A stretch of DNA of 17,351 nucleotides from Kiritimatiellia bacterium (GTDB lineage Bacteria > Verrucomicrobiota > Kiritimatiellia > RFP12 > UBA1067): NCBI GenBank assembly GCA_904502135.1, contig CAJGDE010000033.1, forward strand, positions 1 through 17,351, written 5' to 3'. This document shows positions 11,996 to 17,351 of the stretch, piece after piece. The notes beneath the pieces are model-generated. The model saw nothing but the letters and a program-made list of their open reading frames with translations, ran no database searches and was not told where the DNA came from. Both the position numbers and the translations under genes were made by a program. Every line of letters begins with the position of its first letter. Positions within the stretch are counted from its first letter, which is position 1.

Positions 11996-14413
11996 ATGAA
12001 AAAGATGATTAGATGTTTGATAGGCCTTGCCGCAGTTGCAGGCGCTGCAGGTGGCTTTGCGGCTGACGGAGTTTGGATATCGGTTCCGAACGCTCCCGTC
12101 TTCAAGGGGAAGGTGACTGGCAAATCTCGTGCGGCCGAGGGAACAAGCTGGTTTGCGCGTTCTTTCACAAATTCAGAAGAAATATCCTCTGCCAAGTGGA
12201 CGGTCTGTGGGCTTGGCGTCTTTGAAGTGTATGTTAACGGACAGCGCGTCGGAGATGATTTTTTAAAGCCGGGTTTTACGCATTTTGAGAAGACGAAATA
12301 TTCTTTCTCTTATGATGTGACAGATCTTCTGAACAAATCCAAGGGCGCAGAGAATATTCTTGCAGGCGAAGTGTCGGCGGGATGGTGGCGTGACAAGATC
12401 GTAACTCCTAACGGATGGGACGGCTTTGCCGGCAAAAAGAGCGCTTTCATTGGAACTCTTAAACTCGTCTATAAGGACGGTCGCTCTGAGACGATCGGCA
12501 CAGACACCGAGTCCTGGCGTTGTGGGGTGGCAGGCAGCGTCATACAAGCCTCCATCTTTGACGGAGAAACTTACGATGCCCGCAAGAAGAACCCTGTCTT
12601 AGGCGGCGGCTTAAATTTACTTCCTGAGAGAAATGAAGAATTCAAGGGAGTGATTCTTCCATCAAATGGCGGCGAAATTTTATTGCGCAGGGATCTTGCG
12701 ATGGTGCGCGGCCCATATTCGCTTAAGAAGGGTGAGACGATAGTTGTCGATTTCGATCAGAACTGCGCGGCCGTTCCTGAGTTTGTGTTTTCAGCTCGTC
12801 GCGGAACGGTTCTTACGGCGCTTCCCGGTGAAATGCTTAATGATGCGGACAAAGGCAAGCGCGGCTCTGACGGACCCAAGGGCTCGGTTTATCGCGCGAA
12901 CTTGCGCTCTCCCGAGGTCGGAATGTTCGTTCGATACACGTTCTCCGGCAAAGACACTGAAGTTTATATGCCGCGCTTTACTTTCTTCGGTTATCGCTAC
13001 ATCTCACTCACGGCGAGTGACGATGTGGAGATTTATCGAATTACGTCAATCCCCGTGACGTCGGTCAGCAGGGGTATGGAGATCGGCAGTATTGAGACGG
13101 GGGATAAGGATCTTAACCGTTTTATCGCCAATGTCTACTGGGGGCAGCTTTCAAATTATCTGAGCGTACCCACTGACTGCCCTCAGCGCAATGAGCGTCT
13201 CGGATGGACGGCCGACACGCAGGTTTTTTGCGAGGCGGGTTCGTTCAATGCCGATACGCGCAGCTTCCTCGCCAAGTATATGCGCGATTTGCGCGACAGT
13301 CAAGGTAAAGACGGCGGGTATCCGTCTGTTGCGCCGTTTGCCCAATACGGAAACCACAAATTCTTGTTTGGTTGGGCGGATGCCGGTGTGATTGTTCCTT
13401 GGACCGTGTGGAGACAGTTCGGCGACATTCAGATTATTCGTGACAACTGGGAGTCGATGGTGAAGTTCGTTAAAAAGCTCGATGAGACGAAATACGATTT
13501 TGAAGGTAAAATAGGCTATATTTATGCCGACTGGCTTTCATACGAAACTTTTGAGACCTGCGGAAACGCATTTGGCGGATGGCATCAGTGGTCTAAACAT
13601 CCTGATGCCATGAACTACCGGCGTTATCTGGCGGGCGCGTATTGGCTTTATGACGCGCGTTTAATGGTTGAAATGGCAGAAGCTTTAGGGAAGAAGGATG
13701 AAGCGAAGTGGTTTGAGGCCAGCGCCGAGAGAGCACTTAAGTATATCCGCGAAAGATTTTTGGAAAGCGACGGTCAGCTCCTAAAAGCGATGCGTCATCT
13801 GCAGACCGCAAACGTTTTTGCGCTTAAGCTCGGCATTACCGAAGGCGCGGCGCGCGAAGGCAGCAAGCAGCTTCTGTTAAAGTCCATCCGTGAACACGGC
13901 GATTGTTTGCAGACAGGTTTCTTGGGGACAAGTTTTATTATGGATGCGCTTACCATGTGCGGAGCCGTCGATGTAGCCTACACGCTTTTGCTGCAGCATA
14001 AAAATCCAAGTTGGCTTTATTCCGTCGATCAGGGGGCTACGACCGTTTGGGAGAGATGGAACAGTTACACCAAAAAAGACGGCTTCGGGCCGGTAGGGAT
14101 GAACAGTTTCAATCACTATGCGTACGGCGCGGTGTTGGCGTGGCTCTATCGCGAAGCGGCTGGCATCGGGGCGGACTCGTCGGCTCCGGGCTTCAAGAAA
14201 ATAGTCATGGCGCCTAAACCAGATCGCAGATTGGGCTGGATAAAAGCCGAATACAAATCTGCCGCAGGCCTTATCAAGAGCGCTTGGCGTTATGAAGGTG
14301 ACAAGTGGATTTGGAGCTTTACGGTTCCTGAAGGGTCGGTGGCTCTCGTTACATTGCCGGGCGAGAAAGTCGCCAAGGAATATTACGCAGGTGAATATAC
14401 GGTAGAAAAATAA
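11996..14413 (+). CDS. Secreted alpha-L-rhamnosidase, GH78
   Basis: An 805-residue inverting glycosidase that releases terminal alpha-L-rhamnose, for example from rhamnogalacturonan side parts or plant glycosides. A Sec signal peptide covers residues 1-23 (FAA/DG). The N-terminal beta-sandwich (about 50-200) has the GH78 pattern GVFEVYVNGQRVGDDFLKPG and WWRDK. A second beta domain follows (about 230-350), then the (alpha/alpha)6 catalytic barrel (about 360-725), with DCPQRNERLGWTAD (394-407) carrying the general acid E400, and GATTVWERWNS (680-690) with the likely base E686, then MNSFNHYAYGA (702-712). A C-terminal beta domain closes the protein. At 805 residues it is on the short side for the family. 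AAAAGG lies 9 bases before the start. The next gene is a GH28 enzyme 15 bases on, a pairing that points to pectin (rhamnogalacturonan I) breakdown. Confidence 0.92.
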   Translation: MKKMIRCLIGLAAVAGAAGGFAADGVWISVPNAPVFKGKVTGKSRAAEGTSWFARSFTNSEEISSAKWTVCGLGVFEVYVNGQRVGDDFLKPGFTHFEKTKYSFSYDVTDLLNKSKGAENILAGEVSAGWWRDKIVTPNGWDGFAGKKSAFIGTLKLVYKDGRSETIGTDTESWRCGVAGSVIQASIFDGETYDARKKNPVLGGGLNLLPERNEEFKGVILPSNGGEILLRRDLAMVRGPYSLKKGETIVVDFDQNCAAVPEFVFSARRGTVLTALPGEMLNDADKGKRGSDGPKGSVYRANLRSPEVGMFVRYTFSGKDTEVYMPRFTFFGYRYISLTASDDVEIYRITSIPVTSVSRGMEIGSIETGDKDLNRFIANVYWGQLSNYLSVPTDCPQRNERLGWTADTQVFCEAGSFNADTRSFLAKYMRDLRDSQGKDGGYPSVAPFAQYGNHKFLFGWADAGVIVPWTVWRQFGDIQIIRDNWESMVKFVKKLDETKYDFEGKIGYIYADWLSYETFETCGNAFGGWHQWSKHPDAMNYRRYLAGAYWLYDARLMVEMAEALGKKDEAKWFEASAERALKYIRERFLESDGQLLKAMRHLQTANVFALKLGITEGAAREGSKQLLLKSIREHGDCLQTGFLGTSFIMDALTMCGAVDVAYTLLLQHKNPSWLYSVDQGATTVWERWNSYTKKDGFGPVGMNSFNHYAYGAVLAWLYREAAGIGADSSAPGFKKIVMAPKPDRRLGWIKAEYKSAAGLIKSAWRYEGDKWIWSFTVPEGSVALVTLPGEKVAKEYYAGEYTVEK

Positions 14414-14428
14414 AAGGAGAATATAGAT

Positions 14429-15772
14429 ATGAGCAACGCGATGATGAAGGTTTTTTATGCTGCTATAGGGGTTTCATTTATGTCGAGCGCCTACGGTTTG
14501 TCGACTGAGGATATACAAAAATCGATAGATGAGACCTCCCGGCGCGGCGGTGGGCGTGTAGTGATTCCTGCGGGCGAACATGTCACGGGCCTTCTTATGC
14601 TGAAGTCGAACGTGGAGATTTATCTGTCTAAAGGTGCTCGCCTGAGCGCCTCCGGAAATCTTGATCTCTTCAAGGCGCCCATCAATCCAGGCAGGTTGGA
14701 GGGTGCGCCATGCGCGGTCATTACGGCTATCGGCGTTACCAATGTCGCCGTCAGAGGAGAAGGCGAGATATTTGGAAACGCATGGGCTTTTGATTATGAC
14801 AAGTGCAGCCGCCAAAAGCCCATGGGGCTTTGCTTCTATAACTGTAAAGACGTGAAGCTCGAAGATTTTTCGCTGCGCGATTCCGCCGCGTGGGGAATTA
14901 ATCTCATATATACCGAGAATGTGATCATTCGCCGTTTGAAGATCAACAATCATGCAGGACACTGCACCGACGGCATTGACATAGAAGGCAAGAACGTTTT
15001 AATCGAGGATTGCGTTGTCGATACGAGCGATGATTCATATTGCATCAAGTCGAACAACCCCGATTACAAGGTTGAAAACATCGTGGTGCGCAACTGTATC
15101 GCAAGGTCGCACTGCAACGCTTTCAAGTTGGGCACCGCCTCTCATGGCGTTATGCGCAATATTTCATTCGTGCATTGCCGCGCCGAGCCAGCCGGCCGCG
15201 TTTATCGAGATCTCGCGCCCATGCCCAAAGATCTTTTAAACTGGAAGCCTGTCCCCGGAGCTCCGTGGTATCTGTGCGGGCCAGGTTTCGGGGCTATCAA
15301 TGTCGAATGTGTCGATGGCGGACTTGTAGAGAATATCGTCGCGGATGATATTGAGATTTCCGGCTTTCAGTGCCCTATCTTTATCAGAGGCGGAGACAGG
15401 GACAGACGCAGCATCGCTCCTCAGGGTAAGCATTTTACAATCCGCAACGTTGTCATTTCCAATATACGCGGACGTGCCGACGGCCGTATGACATCAACTA
15501 TTACGGGCGTTAATAAATGTAGGCCCTTTAATATTCTTTTAAAGAATATCGACATTGAAATACCGGGTGAGGGAGTAAATGATAAGCCATACTCATGGCC
15601 GGGTGAAGAACGCGCTGATGCTTATCCTCAGCCCACACTGTTTGACTCATATCATCTTCCCGCCTACGGGCTTTTCATCGATAAGGCTGACGCGGTGGTG
15701 CTTGATAACGTGAAGTTTTCTCTTAAGAAGGGCACTTCAGACAAAAGATCGTCAATATTTAAGGTCAAATAA
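14429..15772 (+). CDS. Secreted GH28 pectinase-like glycoside hydrolase
   Basis: A 447-residue right-handed beta-helix enzyme, likely cutting galacturonate-containing backbones (polygalacturonase or rhamnogalacturonan hydrolase type). A Sec signal peptide covers residues 1-23 (ending SAYG). Early on, DIQKSIDETSRRGGGRVVIPAG is the standard GH28 entry (written here as its D-x-Q and GGG-x-V-x-x-P pattern), then SNVEIYLSKGA (60-70). The catalytic region has TDGIDIEG (180-187, D181, D184) and SDDSYCIKS (200-208) with the aspartate pair D201-D202 and K207. A histidine follows at H239 (GTASHG) where the family has its GHG motif, though the match is loose, and I do not find a clean RIK motif. Bond specificity is therefore open. 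Start: AAAAGGAG ends 9 bases before the ATG at 14429. An ATG pair at 14441 is an alternative. It ends 5 bases from the stop of rarA. Confidence 0.85.
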   Translation: MSNAMMKVFYAAIGVSFMSSAYGLSTEDIQKSIDETSRRGGGRVVIPAGEHVTGLLMLKSNVEIYLSKGARLSASGNLDLFKAPINPGRLEGAPCAVITAIGVTNVAVRGEGEIFGNAWAFDYDKCSRQKPMGLCFYNCKDVKLEDFSLRDSAAWGINLIYTENVIIRRLKINNHAGHCTDGIDIEGKNVLIEDCVVDTSDDSYCIKSNNPDYKVENIVVRNCIARSHCNAFKLGTASHGVMRNISFVHCRAEPAGRVYRDLAPMPKDLLNWKPVPGAPWYLCGPGFGAINVECVDGGLVENIVADDIEISGFQCPIFIRGGDRDRRSIAPQGKHFTIRNVVISNIRGRADGRMTSTITGVNKCRPFNILLKNIDIEIPGEGVNDKPYSWPGEERADAYPQPTLFDSYHLPAYGLFIDKADAVVLDNVKFSLKKGTSDKRSSIFKVK

Positions 15773-15777
15773 GCTCT

Positions 15778-17166
15778 TTACTTTGCGCCGTTAGTGACGT
15801 TGGTATATGCCTGCGATGAGAAGGGCGGCTCGTTCGTGCGGCCTTCTCTCCAATCGCGAACGGCTTTGAGTCTGGCTTTCATTTTAGATTCCGCTCCGAG
15901 TCCTGTTGGCTCGTAGTATCTGCGGCCGACAAGCGAATCAGGTAGGCATGGCATGCGGGCGATTTTTTCATCCGAGTCATGCGCATACTTGTAGCCCTTG
16001 CCGTAATCGAGTTCTTTCATTAATCTCGTGGGCGCGTTTCTTATGTGAAGCGGAACGGGCTCGGCGAGGCGGTCATTGACATCTTTCGCCGCCTTTAAGT
16101 AAGCTACTTCCATCGCGTTTGATTTTGGCGCCAGCGCCAGATAAACGACGATTTGCGTCAAGTGGACGTTACATTCCGGGACACCGAGGTTGTGGCAGGC
16201 GTCCCAAACATTATTCGCCAAAAGAAGTGCGTTGGGGTCTGCAAGTCCCACGTCTTCGCTTGCGAACCTGACGCATCGGCGCGCGATGTAAAGGGGGTCT
16301 TCTCCGCCTTCAAGCATTCTCGCCAGCCAATATACGGCCGCATCAGGGTCTGAGTTGCGCATCGATTTATGAAGTGCGGAGATGATGTTATAGTGCTCTT
16401 CTCCGCTTTTATCGTAAATAAGAGCCTTGCGGCTGATAAGGTCTGAGAGAGTCTGCTCGGTTATCTCGACGGAACCGTCGGTCGAGATCATGGCGTTGGC
16501 CACGGCCGTTTCAAGCGTTCCGAGAGAGTGTCTAGCATCGCCATTGGCGTGAATTGCGATTTTTTCAAGAATCGAGTCGTCGACTTTTATGTTGATTGAG
16601 CCGAAACCGCGCTTATCTTGAATTGCGCGGCGCATAAGTTTGACAAGATCATCAACCTCAATTGCTTTAAGTGTAAAAACTTTACACCTCGACAGCAGGG
16701 CGCTGTTGACTTCAAAAGAAGGGTTTTCGGTCGTAGCGCCGATGAGAATTATCGAGCCTTGTTCGACATACGGCAAAAAGGCGTCTTGCTGAGCTTTGTT
16801 GAACCGGTGTATTTCGTCGATGAAAAGAACTGTTCTTACACCCACGCGCCTGCCAGACTCCGCACGTGACATTATTTCTTTGATTTCGCGGATTCCGCTC
16901 GTAACCGCGGAGAATGTGACAAATTCAGCGCGTGTCAGATTAGCCACCACATTCGCCAGAGTTGTTTTCCCCACACCGGGCGGGCCCCATAGAATCATTG
17001 ACGGGATGCGGTCGTTTTCAATCATCTGCCTTAGAAGTTTGCCCTCGCCGACGAGATGTTCTTGGCCGACAAATTCTGAAAAATCACGTGGACGCATCCT
17101 CGCGGCGAGAGGCTCTCCCGCCGCGTCTGCCTGAGATACTCCTTCTATAAGAGACATTTGTCTCAT
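15778..17166 (-). CDS. rarA: Replication-associated recombination protein RarA (MgsA), AAA+ ATPase
   Basis: A 462-residue clamp-loader-like ATPase (WRNIP1/Mgs1 relative) that acts at stalled replication forks, binding SSB and DNA ends. Visible: N-terminal PLAARMRPRDFSEFVGQEHL pattern (residues 19-38), Walker A GPPGVGKT (61-68), Walker B VLFIDEIH (113-120), sensor 1 GATTENPS (143-150), the arginine finger in LLSR (R160), sensor 2 in GDARHSLGTLE, and the C-terminal tetramerisation part with DPDAAVYWLARMLEGGEDP and the family-typical LIYDKSGEEHYNIISALHKS region. Length is normal. The start at 17166 has GGGGAGAG about 10 bases upstream on the minus strand; an ATG 9 bases later (17157) is an alternative. 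It is a single gene in this window, converging with the GH28 gene. Confidence 0.95.
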   Translation of the reverse strand: MRQMSLIEGVSQADAAGEPLAARMRPRDFSEFVGQEHLVGEGKLLRQMIENDRIPSMILWGPPGVGKTTLANVVANLTRAEFVTFSAVTSGIREIKEIMSRAESGRRVGVRTVLFIDEIHRFNKAQQDAFLPYVEQGSIILIGATTENPSFEVNSALLSRCKVFTLKAIEVDDLVKLMRRAIQDKRGFGSINIKVDDSILEKIAIHANGDARHSLGTLETAVANAMISTDGSVEITEQTLSDLISRKALIYDKSGEEHYNIISALHKSMRNSDPDAAVYWLARMLEGGEDPLYIARRCVRFASEDVGLADPNALLLANNVWDACHNLGVPECNVHLTQIVVYLALAPKSNAMEVAYLKAAKDVNDRLAEPVPLHIRNAPTRLMKELDYGKGYKYAHDSDEKIARMPCLPDSLVGRRYYEPTGLGAESKMKARLKAVRDWREGRTNEPPFSSQAYTNVTNGAK

Positions 17167-17210
17167 GATTATTTAACTCTCCCCGCCTATATCTTAAGTG
17201 TAATGAACGT

Positions 17211-17238
17211 ATTATATCATAATATGCTCTGTGGTGAA
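17211..17238 (-). promoter_or_regulatory. Predicted sigma70-type promoter of rarA
   Basis: Reading the minus strand, TTCACC (17238-17233) is followed after 16 bases by a perfect TATAAT (17216-17211). Transcription would begin near 17204, leaving a leader of about 38 bases with the GGGGAGAG ribosome site. Confidence 0.55.
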
Positions 17239-17295
17239 TGGTAAGCGGTTAGTCGACTGTGCAACTGCTGTAGAGTGTTGTTAGGTGAGAAAGAA

Positions 17296-17307
17296 GATAA
17301 TATTATC
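17296..17307. repeat. Twelve-base perfect palindrome near the window end
   Basis: GATAATATTATC equals its own reverse complement. It lies about 60 bases upstream of the rarA -35 box. It may be an operator for rarA or for a gene beyond the window, or chance in AT-rich DNA. Confidence 0.35.
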
Positions 17308-17351
17308 AAAACAGCGTGTTGCCTTGAATAAGTGACTTGTCAAAATGCGGC

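Overview
The window reads as a chromosomal segment from a Gram-negative (diderm) bacterium. It carries outer-membrane assembly genes (BamA, a Skp/OmpH chaperone), a lipid A gene (lpxD) and several exported proteins, two of them with twin-arginine signals. The combination of recN, bamA, ompH and lpxD with secreted GH78 and GH28 glycosidases and a Tat-exported phosphatase fits the PVC group (Kiritimatiellota, Lentisphaerota or Verrucomicrobiota), possibly a gut or sediment polysaccharide degrader. That placement is an inference from content, not from a phylogenetic marker.

Left end (1-1800). A type IV toxin-antitoxin pair of the AbiE family opens the window: the AbiEi antitoxin, cut by the window edge, and the AbiEii nucleotidyltransferase toxin, overlapping by 29 bases. 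These two genes look richer in A+T than the rest and are probably acquired. They end at a rho-independent terminator and are followed by about 500 bases without a credible gene. That stretch holds direct repeats, an 8-base tandem repeat, several hairpins and a pair of long-separated inverted repeats, perhaps the remains of a small mobile or integration element.

Middle left (1816-3234). A minus-strand Tat-exported, probably lipid-anchored metallo-beta-lactamase-fold hydrolase is followed by a second non-coding region of about 500 bases. That region contains a possible structured RNA (2889-3010), a perfect 15-base tandem duplication, a good sigma70-type promoter and operator-like palindromes leading into recN.

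Central co-directional block (3235-15772). Nine plus-strand genes are packed with overlaps or gaps of at most 19 bases: recN, a dehydroquinate-synthase-like gene, bamA, ompH/skp, lpxD, an OmpR-type response regulator, a Tat-exported metallophosphatase, a GH78 alpha-L-rhamnosidase and a GH28 pectinase-like enzyme. The first part is DNA repair plus envelope biogenesis. The last part is a short secreted-enzyme set suited to rhamnose- and galacturonate-containing pectin. The response regulator, with no kinase beside it, sits at the junction. The dehydroquinate-synthase-like protein lacks several residues that define true AroB, so it may have another role.

Right end (15778-17351). rarA (mgsA), a clamp-loader-like AAA+ ATPase, lies on the minus strand, converging on the GH28 gene with only 5 bases between stop codons. 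Its promoter region fills the end of the window. The items most worth a second look are the AroB-like protein without its catalytic signature, the possible structured RNA upstream of recN, the hairpin and inverted-repeat array beside the AbiE genes, and the fusion of an envelope operon to a pectin-degradation module through an orphan regulator.
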